From Saprospirales bacterium (lineage in GTDB: Bacteria; Bacteroidota; Bacteroidia; Chitinophagales; Saprospiraceae), in the NCBI GenBank assembly GCA_016719895.1, contig JADJYG010000019.1, positions 62,001-126,000 of the forward strand: a stretch of 64,000 bases of DNA, given 5' to 3'. Below are positions 9,379 to 18,317 of this stretch, piece by piece. Each line of letters begins with the position of its first letter. Position 1 is the first letter of the stretch. The notes below the pieces were generated by a model. That model saw only the letters and a list, made by a program, of their open reading frames with translations. It did not search any database and was not told where the DNA came from. Made by a program: the position numbers and the translations under genes.

Positions 9379-9903
9379 TCAAACTTTGGGATGAAACAAG
9401 CGGGTGTAAATAATGACGACCAGCATGCTTAATATCCATCCAAGAATGGCTTGCGGAAGAATTTTTTCCAGCAAATAAACCGGTGCAAAATAGGCCATAG
9501 AGAAATACCAGAAGACATGAATGGCATAAAAAATAGCGGCTACGCCTAAAAACCAGCGCCAGCCAAAATTTGCCGGCGAAGGAATGATCTCTTTGCCGGT
9601 GAAGCCTCCGCGTGGGGCAAAACGGTGCAGGATAGCCGCGCGGGCGTACCCGGAAAGGGCGCCGGCACTCGCGTTTACGCCAAGGTGCCCGGAAAAAATA
9701 TCCACCGCAAGTCCGACTAAAAATCCCAGGGAAACGGCTGCTGGCGTAGGAATCTGAATGGGGAGGAAGAGGATAAACAAAGGGTATAACAAAATATTGC
9801 AGTACCCTTCGGCTGTCAGCGCCACTTCGGATAAAATAATGGCTTGTGCGGCAACAAGCCCGGCAAAACGCCAAAAATTGGGTAGAAAATAACTGCTATT
9901 CAT
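9379..9903 (-). CDS. mreD: Rod shape-determining protein MreD
   Basis: This 174-residue membrane protein has about five hydrophobic helices. The conserved MreD segment LGFLVGLAVDIFSGHLGVNASAG is the inner-membrane signature of the family. Its start overlaps the end of mreC by 8 nt, and mrdA follows directly. MreD is the least conserved elongasome subunit, so the call rests on both the motif and the operon order. Confidence 0.92.
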   Translation of the reverse strand: MNSSYFLPNFWRFAGLVAAQAIILSEVALTAEGYCNILLYPLFILFLPIQIPTPAAVSLGFLVGLAVDIFSGHLGVNASAGALSGYARAAILHRFAPRGGFTGKEIIPSPANFGWRWFLGVAAIFYAIHVFWYFSMAYFAPVYLLEKILPQAILGWILSMLVVIIYTRLFHPKV

Positions 9904-10753
9904 GCTTTACCGCCTGTTGCAGCTGGTTGATTTGTTCTGCGTATCTGTTCGTCACCACGTATACATCGCCAATGTTAGCAGGGTTTTGACTGAGTTTCAC
10001 CCGGATATATAAAAAATTACTGCCCGCCATTCGATAGGCCGTATCGACAATCCCTGCCAGGTGGCCTTCCGGAAACAAAAGGGAATAATTGCTGACCACA
10101 ACAGTATCCTTCGGCTGAACGGGTACGTGGTATGGAATATCGCTCAGGCTCATATACTGCGGGTTGCCGCCCTCCCAAACCAGGGAGCCGAAATAATCGT
10201 GCCCTTTGAGCGCGGCAGACACCTTGGTTTGATGGTGTAACACCGACATAACCAGGGCAAAATGGCTGGATACCTGCCGGACCACGCCAGCTACCCCCGA
10301 GCGCGTAATCACGCCGCTATTGGGTCGAACCCCGTCCAGCTTGCCCCGGTTGATGATCATCCAGTTATCGCGTGCGCCAATGGTGTTGCTGATGACGCGG
10401 GCGCCAACCAGCACGTACTCCGGCCGGATTACTTTTTGCTCCAGGGTGTCTGCCAGAACCTTCCGGACAAGGGTATCCTGAAACGGCACCTCGATCAGCC
10501 TGGAATTGGCGATCTGCGTTTGCAGTCGCGCATTTTCCACACGCAGCCGGATATTCTCGTCTTTGAGGGATAAATAATCCAGCCATCCGGACTTCCAGTT
10601 GAGCACGGTGCCGGAGTATTTGAGCCAACTGGCGGAAGATATCTGCCGTTGCGGGTCGTTGTAACTGGTGATCAGAAAAAAACACAGTACTTCCAACACT
10701 ACCAGCGTAAGCAGGCCGCCATGCCGAATAAAGAGCTGAATGATGGAATACAT
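9896..10753 (-). CDS. mreC: Rod shape-determining protein MreC
   Basis: The protein has 285 residues from the MYSIIQLF start. A GTG/ATG extension upstream would translate a tandem word repeat and is rejected. It has one N-terminal transmembrane helix, a coiled-coil segment with IRLRVENARLQTQIANSRL, then the MreC beta-barrel domain with VISNTIGARDNWMIINRG and SGVAGVVRQVSSHFALV. It is a periplasmic scaffold linking MreB to PBP2. It sits 55 bp after mreB. Confidence 0.93.
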   Translation of the reverse strand: MYSIIQLFIRHGGLLTLVVLEVLCFFLITSYNDPQRQISSASWLKYSGTVLNWKSGWLDYLSLKDENIRLRVENARLQTQIANSRLIEVPFQDTLVRKVLADTLEQKVIRPEYVLVGARVISNTIGARDNWMIINRGKLDGVRPNSGVITRSGVAGVVRQVSSHFALVMSVLHHQTKVSAALKGHDYFGSLVWEGGNPQYMSLSDIPYHVPVQPKDTVVVSNYSLLFPEGHLAGIVDTAYRMAGSNFLYIRVKLSQNPANIGDVYVVTNRYAEQINQLQQAVKHE

Positions 10754-10758
10754 GGTTG

Positions 10759-10797
10759 TACGTCGTACGTCGTAAGTCATGCGAATCACGACTCACG
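10759..10797. repeat. Short tandem ACGTCGT word repeat between mreB and mreC
   Basis: Two copies of TACGTCG and a degenerate third are followed by AATCACGACTCACG, which resembles the opposite orientation. The stretch fills most of the mreB-mreC gap. It resembles the other tandem-word intergenic repeats in this window but uses a different word. Confidence 0.5.
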
Positions 10798-10808
10798 GCA
10801 ATACCGGT

Positions 10809-11840
10809 TTAAACGCTTTTGCGATCGATCAGGAAGGAGAACTTATCCGTATTTTCCAGCGCCATGCCGGTACCGCGCACCACGGCGCGAAGCGGGTCTT
10901 CCGGAACATGCACCTGGAGTTTGGTTTTTTGCTCCAGCCGTTGATCGAGGCCGCGCAACAGGGCGCCGCCGCCGGTCAGGTACAGGCCGGTTTTGTAAAT
11001 GTCGGATGCCAGCTCGGGCGGGGTCATCTCCAGGGCTTTCAACACGGCGTCTTCGATCTTGCTGATGCTTTTATCCAGGGCATAGGCCACTTCCTGGTAG
11101 CTGACTTTGATTTGCTTGGGTATGCCGGTCATCAGGTCGCGGCCATTCACGGCATAATCCTCCGGCGCATTTTCCAGCTCGTGCAAGGCCGAGCCCACAT
11201 TGATCTTGATTTGTTCGGCCGTGCGTTCGCCGATGAGGATGTTGTGCTCCCGTTTCATGTAGCTCATGATGTCGTTTGTCAGCTCGTCGCCTGCTATGCG
11301 GATCGATTGGTCGCAGACGATGCCGGACAAGGCGATGACGGCGATCTCGGTGGTGCCGCCGCCGATGTCGATGATCATGTTTCCGATGGGCTCTTCGATA
11401 TTCAGGCCGATGCCCAGGGCGGCCGCCATGGGTTCGTGGATGAGGTAGGTTTCTTTGCTGTCTACGTGGTCGGCTGAGTCAAACACGGCGCGCTTTTCCA
11501 CTTCCGTGATCCCGCTGGGGATACAAATCACCATTTTCAGGTGGCCAAAGAGCGAGCTGCGTTTGCCCACCATCCGGATCATGCTTTCAATCATGGCCTC
11601 CGCGGCCTGGAAGTCGGCAATCACGCCGTCTTTCAAGGGGCGGATGGTTTTGATGTTTTCGTGGGTCTTTTCATGCATTTGCATAGCCCGGTGCCCTACG
11701 GCTATGGTTTGGCCGGATTTCCGATCGATCGCAACAATGGAAGGCTCGTCCACCACCACCTGGCCGTCCATCATGATAAGCGTGTTGGCCGTTCCCAGGT
11801 CCACTGCTAATTCCTGCTTGAAAAATTTAAAGAAGTTCAA
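10809..11840 (-). CDS. mreB: Rod shape-determining actin homologue MreB
   Basis: The 343-residue actin-family ATPase polymerises under the inner membrane and positions peptidoglycan synthesis. Family motifs are VDLGTANTLI (phosphate 1), the VVDEPSIVAID segment, IDIGGGTTEIAVI (phosphate 2) and LTGGGALLRGLDQRL (adenosine loop). The start MNFFKFFKQELAVDLGT is standard. It is the first gene of the mreBCD-mrdA operon and has a good -7 element about 60 nt upstream. Confidence 0.97.
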   Translation of the reverse strand: MNFFKFFKQELAVDLGTANTLIMMDGQVVVDEPSIVAIDRKSGQTIAVGHRAMQMHEKTHENIKTIRPLKDGVIADFQAAEAMIESMIRMVGKRSSLFGHLKMVICIPSGITEVEKRAVFDSADHVDSKETYLIHEPMAAALGIGLNIEEPIGNMIIDIGGGTTEIAVIALSGIVCDQSIRIAGDELTNDIMSYMKREHNILIGERTAEQIKINVGSALHELENAPEDYAVNGRDLMTGIPKQIKVSYQEVAYALDKSISKIEDAVLKALEMTPPELASDIYKTGLYLTGGGALLRGLDQRLEQKTKLQVHVPEDPLRAVVRGTGMALENTDKFSFLIDRKSV

Positions 11841-11897
11841 CGTATTACGGATTTAAAGGTCCTCGGAAAAAATATGCCATTTGTGCTGAAAAGCGCG

Positions 11898-11905
11898 CAA
11901 AACTA
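11898..11905 (-). promoter_or_regulatory. -7 promoter element (TAGTTTTG) of the mre operon
   Basis: The minus strand reads TAGTTTTG followed by CGCG, matching TAnnTTTG, 58 nt upstream of the mreB start. It lies within the roughly 200-bp non-coding gap before mreB, where no other signal was found. Confidence 0.45.
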
Positions 11906-12043
11906 CGCATGAATTTTCGAATTCTGAATATGCTTTGTGGAATGCAAAAATTTAATTTTTGGTCATTTTTCTCCGCCAAAGACTTATTTTAAGGGTTTAC
12001 CCGGAAAAAAACGGGCGATCGGAGTTTTGGCGGGCGGGCCCGG

Positions 12044-13351
12044 TCAGCCAACAGTAACGACCCAAAAATCCCGGGGTTGAAAATACCGGTTGGCCAGTTC
12101 CCGGATTTGCTCCGGCGTAATGGTCCGGATGGTGTGTACCAATCCGTCAAAGGCGTCGAGGGGAAGGTCTTCAGTGACCAGTGTTTTGATGACGTCGGAA
12201 ATATTGAGCGGCCCATCCAGCCCATTGAGCAGCATGCCCAGCAGGTAATTGCGCACCATATCCAGTTCGGCGGCGGAAGGCGGTTCGGTGCACAAGCGTT
12301 TCATTTCGGCAAAAATTTGCCGGATGGTGGCCGCTACCTTGCCGTTGTTTACTTCGGTAGCGATATACATACAGCCGTCGAGCAACATCGCATCGGCTGT
12401 GGAGTAAATATTATAGGTGAACCCGCGTTTTTCGCGTATATTCATCATCAGCCGCGAGCCGAAATACCCGCCAAGGATCGTATTGAGCACATATACCCCA
12501 TTATAATCGGGGTGCCGGCGCGCAAACAGGCGCCGGCCGATCTTGATTGCCGTCTGCAGGGAGCCCGGATGATGGAGGCGTACGTTTTGCGGCGTTGTTA
12601 CTTCCACTTCCGGCGAAACAGCCAGGGCTGCACCCACGCGGGTATTTTGCCCGAAGTGGCGGTTCAGAAGCCCGAGCATCGAATCATTCACCCGACCGCT
12701 GACGAACAACCGGCAGTTGGACGGCGTATACCAGGTTTCAAAATACGCCAAAAGGTCCTCCCGTGTCAGCGCCTCATAGTCGGCGGGTGTGGAGTTATAG
12801 CCGTAGGGATGCCGCTCGCCAAAGATCAGTTCGGTTATTTTCCGGTAAGCCAGCACTTCTTCCTTATCCAGTTCGACCTGGAGTTCCTGGATACCGGTGC
12901 GTTTGAATATTTCCAACTCCCCGGCCGGGAAAACCGGCTCCTGCAGGATTTCGGCAAAGACCGGCAGTACCTCCGGGGCGTATTTGGGCAAGGCGAACAG
13001 CAGAAAACTCGCCGTATCCAGGTTGGTGGGAATATTTATTGAACTTCCGTAAAAATCAATGATTTCTGCAATTTCGGCGCCCGTGCGCGACCCCGTGCCC
13101 TCCCGCATCAAACGCGCCGTAGCGCGCGACACCATTCGTTTGGTTTCTTCCGGCCGGCCGGCGTTGTACACCGCTTCGATTTTTAAAATATCCTGATCGG
13201 GAAAATTCAGCACATATACCGGCAGGCCGTTGTCCAGGCGCAGCACCTGCGGCAAGGGCAATACCAGGCGGCTGACCGGATGAACCTCCGGGGCAGGCCG
13301 CCGCGCTACAGCGCGTTTGGAAGCCAGATTTGTCTTGGACACAGCACACAT
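12044..13351 (-). CDS. M16-family (insulinase-like) protein lacking the zinc-binding motif
   Basis: The protein has 435 residues with two M16-type domains. The first starts near LRLDNGLPVYVLNFPDQD. The second contains the QTAIKIGRRLFARRHPDYNG and SRLMMNIREKRGFTYNIYS blocks, the latter being the conserved R..Y segment. Where active M16 enzymes carry HxxEH, this one reads ATARLMREGT, so zinc ligands and catalytic glutamate are absent. It is probably the non-catalytic partner of a two-subunit M16 peptidase; no active partner is in the window. The start is taken at MCAVSKTN because the upstream TTG alternative overlaps a -7 promoter element. Confidence 0.85.
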   Translation of the reverse strand: MCAVSKTNLASKRAVARRPAPEVHPVSRLVLPLPQVLRLDNGLPVYVLNFPDQDILKIEAVYNAGRPEETKRMVSRATARLMREGTGSRTGAEIAEIIDFYGSSINIPTNLDTASFLLFALPKYAPEVLPVFAEILQEPVFPAGELEIFKRTGIQELQVELDKEEVLAYRKITELIFGERHPYGYNSTPADYEALTREDLLAYFETWYTPSNCRLFVSGRVNDSMLGLLNRHFGQNTRVGAALAVSPEVEVTTPQNVRLHHPGSLQTAIKIGRRLFARRHPDYNGVYVLNTILGGYFGSRLMMNIREKRGFTYNIYSTADAMLLDGCMYIATEVNNGKVAATIRQIFAEMKRLCTEPPSAAELDMVRNYLLGMLLNGLDGPLNISDVIKTLVTEDLPLDAFDGLVHTIRTITPEQIRELANRYFQPRDFWVVTVG

Positions 13352-13387
13352 ACAACGGACTTTTTTGGCTCGATGGAAAAGAGCGGT

Positions 13388-13395
13388 CAAAGGTA
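13388..13395 (-). promoter_or_regulatory. -7 promoter element (TACCTTTG) for the M16-like gene
   Basis: The minus strand reads TACCTTTG about 37 nt upstream of the chosen start. It decides against the longer TTG-initiated frame, which would begin inside this element. It faces the dnaN promoter in the same divergent gap. Confidence 0.4.
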
Positions 13396-13455
13396 CGGGT
13401 TTCGGTTTTTAACAGGATGTTAGTTTTTTTCCACAAAAAGCCCGCGCGGACGTAT

Positions 13456-13463
13456 TACTTTTG
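13456..13463 (+). promoter_or_regulatory. -7 promoter element (TACTTTTG) of dnaN
   Basis: TACTTTTGCGG matches TAnnTTTG about 100 nt upstream of the dnaN start. A T-rich stretch about 20 nt further upstream could serve as the -33 region, but no exact TTTG is well spaced. Confidence 0.45.
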
Positions 13464-13561
13464 CGGCAGTCACCGGATTTACAAAATCCTGACAATCAGG
13501 CCCAATTTTATCACGCCATCACTTGCCTGGCTCCGACCCGGCGCAATCCAATTGTCGCGCA

Positions 13562-14680
13562 ATGAAATTCAGCGTTTCCTCTTCCGAACTTCTGAAGCAA
13601 CTGCAAGTCGCTTCCGGCGCCATTGGCTCCAACCCCGTTCTGCCCATCCTGGAGGATTTTTTGTTTAAAATCGAAAACAAAAAACTCACCATTGCCGCTA
13701 CCGACCTGGAAACCAGCATTTCCACCACCATAGACGTATTGGCCGACGATGATTTCACCGTAGCCATACCGGCTAAAATTCTCCTGGAAACCCTTAAAGC
13801 GCTTCCCCAACAACCCGTTACGTTCAGCATCGACGAGGAAAATTTCGGCATCGAAATCAAATCTTCTTATGGTAAATACCGCCTCGCCGGCGAAAATGGC
13901 GACGGCTTTCCCCAACTCCCGGAACCGGAAAAAGTGGACACGGTGAAGATCAGCAGTCCTTACCTGCTGGAATCCATTAACAAAACGATTTTCGCCACTT
14001 CCAGCGACGAGCTGCGCCCGGCGATGACCGGCGTGTACTTTCAGGTGGATTTCAATAAACTCACCTGCGTAGCTACCGACGCCCACAAACTGGTTAAAAT
14101 CACCACCCACCAACTGGCCGGCGAAGTGGCTACCTCGTTTATCGTGCCCAAGAAAGCCCTGAACCTGTTGAAAAATGCGCTGCCGGCAGATGACACGGTA
14201 ACGATCGCTTTTAATAAAGCCAATGCCTTTTTTACGTTCGGCGACCTCCACCTTGTTTGCCGGCTTATCGATGCGCGTTATCCCGACTACAACGCCGTCA
14301 TTCCGGTAGATAATCCCAATGGAATGACGGTCAACCGCAGCGATTTTCAAAACTCGCTCAAACGGATCGCCATTTACGCCAATAAAACCACCAACCAGGT
14401 GGTACTGGATATTTCGGATAAAAGCCTGACCATTTCGGCCCAGGATCTCGACTTTTCCAATGAAGCTACCGAACAAATGAACTGCAGCTTCGAAGGAGCG
14501 CCCCTGCGCATCGCCTTCAATGCCAAGTTCCTGGTGGAAATGCTCACTGCGCTCGAAAGTGAGGAGGTGAAAATGGAGTTTTCCACGCCCTCCCGCGCCG
14601 GTATCCTTACGCCGGTGGAGGAAGACAACGCCAACCGCGAAATTCTCATGCTGGTGATGCCGGTTATGCTGAACAACTAA
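13562..14680 (+). CDS. dnaN: DNA polymerase III beta sliding clamp
   Basis: The 372-residue protein starts at MKFSVSSSELLKQL; the 13 codons upstream are not conserved. Three clamp domains are present. Typical segments are ASGAIGSNPVLPILEDFLF in domain 1, RPAMTGVYFQVDFNKLTCVATDAHKLV in domain 2 and RNPxx-equivalent VEMLTALESEEVKMEFS in domain 3, ending with the family-type VMPVMLNN. It forms the ring processivity factor for chromosomal replication. dnaA is not adjacent, so this is not a recognisable origin region. Confidence 0.97.
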   Translation: MKFSVSSSELLKQLQVASGAIGSNPVLPILEDFLFKIENKKLTIAATDLETSISTTIDVLADDDFTVAIPAKILLETLKALPQQPVTFSIDEENFGIEIKSSYGKYRLAGENGDGFPQLPEPEKVDTVKISSPYLLESINKTIFATSSDELRPAMTGVYFQVDFNKLTCVATDAHKLVKITTHQLAGEVATSFIVPKKALNLLKNALPADDTVTIAFNKANAFFTFGDLHLVCRLIDARYPDYNAVIPVDNPNGMTVNRSDFQNSLKRIAIYANKTTNQVVLDISDKSLTISAQDLDFSNEATEQMNCSFEGAPLRIAFNAKFLVEMLTALESEEVKMEFSTPSRAGILTPVEEDNANREILMLVMPVMLNN

Positions 14681-14764
14681 ACTCCTGCCGATCCTGAGAA
14701 ATCCTGCAAATCCTGTCCCAGCACTCTACGGAAGAAAAAATCCTGCCGATCGTGTCCCCTACGC
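14681..14764. repeat. CAGGATT-family word repeat between dnaN and rhaM
   Basis: The whole convergent gap between the dnaN and rhaM stop codons consists of ATCCTG words (aatcctgcaaatcctgtccc, then a CTCTACGG-aagaaaaaa-TCCTG unit). It is the same sequence family as the large island near 49 kb, including the CTCTACG/poly-A junction. The placement suggests a role as a terminator or a preferred insertion site. Confidence 0.75.
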
Positions 14765-15094
14765 TCAGAGGGAGAAAATGCGCTCCATCAGCACCCACTT
14801 TTCGCCGGGCCGGGCAGTAGGGAGGGCTTGTTGGTAGTTCCACATGAGCGTCTCCCATTCCTGAATGCGCGAATCAGCTGCATCGAGGGCTGTTTTTCGT
14901 TCGAACGAGAAATAGTCGTCTGTTTCCAGCACCATAAAAAGGCGGTTGCCCGTCCGGTATATTTCCAGTTGCAGGATACCGGCAGCGCGGATATTTTCCA
15001 GCACTTCCGGCCAAACGGCGCGGTGAAAAGCCTCGTACTCGGCGATGAGCGCCGGATCGGGCTTCAAATCCAGGGCAAGACAATAGCGTTGCAT
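14765..15094 (-). CDS. rhaM: L-rhamnose mutarotase (RhaM/DUF718 family)
   Basis: The protein has 109 residues, matching the family length. It starts at MQRYCLALDLKPDP; the longer frame upstream overlaps the end of glgC and has no conserved sequence. Conserved features are the HRAVWPEVLENIRAAGI helix, the YRTGNRLFMVLET strand and the W-E-x-L-M-W segment near the C-terminus. The enzyme interconverts sugar anomers. It lies 14 bp downstream of glgC and is probably co-transcribed with the glycogen genes. The true sugar could be rhamnose, fucose or another 6-deoxy sugar. Confidence 0.85.
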   Translation of the reverse strand: MQRYCLALDLKPDPALIAEYEAFHRAVWPEVLENIRAAGILQLEIYRTGNRLFMVLETDDYFSFERKTALDAADSRIQEWETLMWNYQQALPTARPGEKWVLMERIFSL

Positions 15095-15108
15095 CGATCC
15101 TGCGGGGT

Positions 15109-16380
15109 TTACATTATCCGGGCTCCATCCGGGATGACACCGCTTTTTTTCACCACTACGATACCGTCGCGGATACAAAAAGCCTCCGTATCCACATCGG
15201 GAAGGTGGCCGCCGCCTTTGATCACCACATTGTTACCGACGCGGCAATCTTTGTCCAGGATCGCGTGTTCGATATGGCAATTATGGCCGATTCCCATCGG
15301 TATATCGTCGGGGTGCATAGCAATCTCCTGCAGGGTCTGGTAATAATCGTTGCCCATGACGATCGAATCCTTCACGACCGAGTTTTCGCCCACCCGGGCG
15401 CGAATACCGATGATGGAGCTTTCGATAAGCCGGGCATGCACGATGGAGCCCTCGGCTACCAGCGCCCGGTTGACCTGGGTGCCGCCATAGAACTTGGCGG
15501 GCGGCAACATCCGGCCGCGGGTGTATATCTGCCGGTTGTTGTCGAAAAGATTGAACGGGGGGATATGGTCGGTCAGTTCGATATTGGCTTCGAAAAAGGA
15601 CCGGATCGTCCCGATGTCGGTCCAATACCCGTCATACGAATAGGCCGCTACTTTTCGCCCGCTTTCTATGGCCACCGGGATAATTTCCTTTCCAAAGTCG
15701 GTGGCATCCGGATGCTGATCGAACAGATCATTAAGGGCTTGGCGGTTGAAAATATAAATCCCCATCGACGCCATGTACACCCGTCCGCGTTTTTGGTGCG
15801 CGCTGCCGACTTCACTGACCCAATCGGGCAACAACTCTTTTTTTGGTTTTTCGATAAAACGCGGAATATAGCCCTTGTCATCCACCTTCATGATTCCGAA
15901 GCCGGTGGCGTCGCGCGCATCTACGGGCAGGCAGGCGATCGTGATATCCGCTCTTTGTTCGATATGGAAATGCGCCATTTGTTCGAAATCCATCTGATAG
16001 AGCTGGTCGCCCGACAAGATCAGCACATAGTCGAAATCATGGCGCTCGAAATGCTGCCGGCTTTGGCGCACGGCATCGGCAGTACCCTGAAACCACTGGG
16101 CATTTCCGGGGGTTTGTTCGGCAGCCAGGATATCCACAAAACCGCGGGTAAACTGATCGAAATTGTAGGTATTTTTGATATGCGCATTCAGCGAGGCCGA
16201 ATTGTATTGCGTCAGCACAAACATCCGCTTGACACCGGAATGGATACAATTGGAAATCGGAATATCGATGAGGCGGTACTTACCGCCAATGGGAACGGCT
16301 GGTTTGGAGCGTTTTTCTGTGAGCGGAAACAGCCGGGAGCCCGCGCCCCCGCCCAGGATGAGGCTAATCATTTTTATCAT
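15109..16380 (-). CDS. glgC: Glucose-1-phosphate adenylyltransferase
   Basis: The 423-residue enzyme makes ADP-glucose, the committed step of glycogen synthesis. The N-terminal nucleotidyltransferase signature is LILGGGAGSRLFPLTEKRSKPAVPIGGKYRLIDIPISNC. GTADAVRQ and DYVLILSGDQLYQMD follow. A left-handed beta-helix segment is present at the C-terminus (from about residue 300). It is located 25 bp after glgA on the same strand. Its length is typical of GlgC. Confidence 0.96.
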   Translation of the reverse strand: MIKMISLILGGGAGSRLFPLTEKRSKPAVPIGGKYRLIDIPISNCIHSGVKRMFVLTQYNSASLNAHIKNTYNFDQFTRGFVDILAAEQTPGNAQWFQGTADAVRQSRQHFERHDFDYVLILSGDQLYQMDFEQMAHFHIEQRADITIACLPVDARDATGFGIMKVDDKGYIPRFIEKPKKELLPDWVSEVGSAHQKRGRVYMASMGIYIFNRQALNDLFDQHPDATDFGKEIIPVAIESGRKVAAYSYDGYWTDIGTIRSFFEANIELTDHIPPFNLFDNNRQIYTRGRMLPPAKFYGGTQVNRALVAEGSIVHARLIESSIIGIRARVGENSVVKDSIVMGNDYYQTLQEIAMHPDDIPMGIGHNCHIEHAILDKDCRVGNNVVIKGGGHLPDVDTEAFCIRDGIVVVKKSGVIPDGARIM

Positions 16381-16405
16381 GGCGTGGTCTTTTTCGATTC
16401 AATGC

Positions 16406-18091
16406 TTATGTCTTTTTCTTTTTGACGGATGGAGCGGCTTTCGGGGCAGGTTTTGCTTTGGGTGCGGCCGGTTTTTCCATGGTCTGCGGCGGTGGAGCAG
16501 CCGGCTGGGCCGCTGCCTTCTTTGCCCTGCCCGTTGCGGCCGAAGCCGTTCGTTTTTTCACTTCGGCAATGGGCTCGGTGGCTGTTTCCGCAGCCGGTTC
16601 TGCAGTGGCCGGAGTCATGAGCACTGCCTGCGATTCGATCTGTGCGCCAAGGCCGCGGTATACCGCAAAATAGCGTTCCACGGTTTTTTCCCAGGAAAAA
16701 TCGATCGCCATGATTCGTTCGCGCAAATGCCCGACCGTGCCGGTGTCGTTGTGCCACATGGATGCCGCCCGGTAAATGGCGTGCGAGGCATCTTCGATAC
16801 TGAACTGGTCGAACCGGATGCCGCGGCCCGAGCCATCGGACAGGCCGATATCAGGAACCGTGTCTTTCAGGCCGCCTACCGTGCGCACGATCGGGATCGT
16901 CCCATAGCGCATGGCATACATTTGATTTAGCCCGCAGGGCTCCACCCGCGACGGCATGATCAGGAAATCGGAGCCGGCATATATTTGGTGCGCAAGCGCT
17001 TCATTGTAGTCGATCACGGCGTTGAAGCGCCCCAAAAACTGGTGCGCCATCGAGCGGAACTGGTTTTCCGTCCAGGTTTCGCCGGTGCCTAAAACGAGAA
17101 AACTGGCCCGGGCGCCGGCATGGATGAACCGGCGGAAGGTGTCGGGAAGCAGATCCACACCTTTTTCCCCCACCATACGCCCGATGAAACTGATCAGGGG
17201 AGCGTCGTACGGAAAGCCGAACCATTCACAGAGTACACGCTTGTTGCGGGTTTTGAATTTGGGAATATTATTGCCGTCCAGGTGAAACTGAATCATGGGG
17301 TCGGAGGCCGGATCCCAAATTTGGGCATCAATGCCGTTGATAATACCGTGTTCCTTCCGCCATTCCTGCCGGAAAAGCGACTCCAGCCCGAGGCTGTTTT
17401 GGTGCAACTCGTACAGGTAAGATTCCGAAACGGTAGTCACTGCCCAGGCCGTTTTGATGGCCGCCGCCATAGGGTTGATGGCGCCATTCCATTCGAGCAG
17501 GCCGCGCGCAGCAGCTTCATACGGCGGTAGCAGATGGCTGCTGTTCCAGCTGAATGCGCCCTGGTATTGGCCGTTGTGGATAGTAAATACGGTTGGGATG
17601 GGGGCCAATTGTTGATAGGCTGGGCAATACCGGACCATCCAGGGGATGAGTGCGGTGTGGTGATCGTGGCAATGCAACACCCGCGGACGGTCGTGCCAGG
17701 GAAAGGACAGCAGCCACTCCAATACGGCTTGTTGAAAGGCAATGTACCGCGTGATCTCGTCGCCATACGGAGCGCCGGAAAGGTCGTTGTAGATTCCGGG
17801 CCGGTCGAACAAGCCTGGAATGTCGACGACAAAAAGCGGGTAGCCCAGCGTATTCCCGGCCTGCTGTTGTACGCGAAAATTCCACTGCCGCCAGTTGATC
17901 CAGACCGTGCTTTGGTATACGGTAACCCACTCCTGGTTGTTGATCCAACGGACCGAATATTTGGGGATAATGGCTGCGGACAGTACACCCGATTGCGTAT
18001 TGTATTTGGGAAGAGAGCCGACCACATCGCCCAGGCCGCCCGTTTTGGCGGCTGGATAACATTCGGCGGAGATATGTAAAACCTGAATCAT
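16406..18091 (-). CDS. glgA: Glycogen synthase (ADP-glucose type) with an Ala/Pro/Lys-rich tail
   Basis: This GT5 glycogen synthase of 561 residues extends an alpha-1,4-glucan from ADP-glucose. The N-terminal motif ISAECYPAAKTGGLGDVVGSLPK contains the KTGGL ADP-glucose-binding site. SFIGRMVGEKGVDLL and FLIMPSRVEPCGLNQMYAMRYGTIPIV belong to the C-terminal Rossmann domain. Family members are usually about 480 residues. Here the last 70 or so are low-complexity Ala/Pro/Lys ending in KKKKT, which is unusual. The gene is first in glgA-glgC-rhaM and diverges from the isomerase at 18.3 kb. Confidence 0.94.
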   Translation of the reverse strand: MIQVLHISAECYPAAKTGGLGDVVGSLPKYNTQSGVLSAAIIPKYSVRWINNQEWVTVYQSTVWINWRQWNFRVQQQAGNTLGYPLFVVDIPGLFDRPGIYNDLSGAPYGDEITRYIAFQQAVLEWLLSFPWHDRPRVLHCHDHHTALIPWMVRYCPAYQQLAPIPTVFTIHNGQYQGAFSWNSSHLLPPYEAAARGLLEWNGAINPMAAAIKTAWAVTTVSESYLYELHQNSLGLESLFRQEWRKEHGIINGIDAQIWDPASDPMIQFHLDGNNIPKFKTRNKRVLCEWFGFPYDAPLISFIGRMVGEKGVDLLPDTFRRFIHAGARASFLVLGTGETWTENQFRSMAHQFLGRFNAVIDYNEALAHQIYAGSDFLIMPSRVEPCGLNQMYAMRYGTIPIVRTVGGLKDTVPDIGLSDGSGRGIRFDQFSIEDASHAIYRAASMWHNDTGTVGHLRERIMAIDFSWEKTVERYFAVYRGLGAQIESQAVLMTPATAEPAAETATEPIAEVKKRTASAATGRAKKAAAQPAAPPPQTMEKPAAPKAKPAPKAAPSVKKKKT

Positions 18092-18317
18092 GTTCTGAGT
18101 CCAAAAATCGTTTCAGCGGGTAATTTACATACAAACATCACCTACTTACCCAATCAACAGGAGGGAAAATTTCAACCTTTTCCGTAATTTAAAAATGTTT
18201 GCCGGGACAGCATGGTTTTTACCAAAAAACGCTTTGTGCTGATTTGGCAAAAATGTCTAAACGCCGCATCTTCGCCACGGCTATCAGCATGTTTTTTTTC
18301 AAACCAAAATCGCAAAA

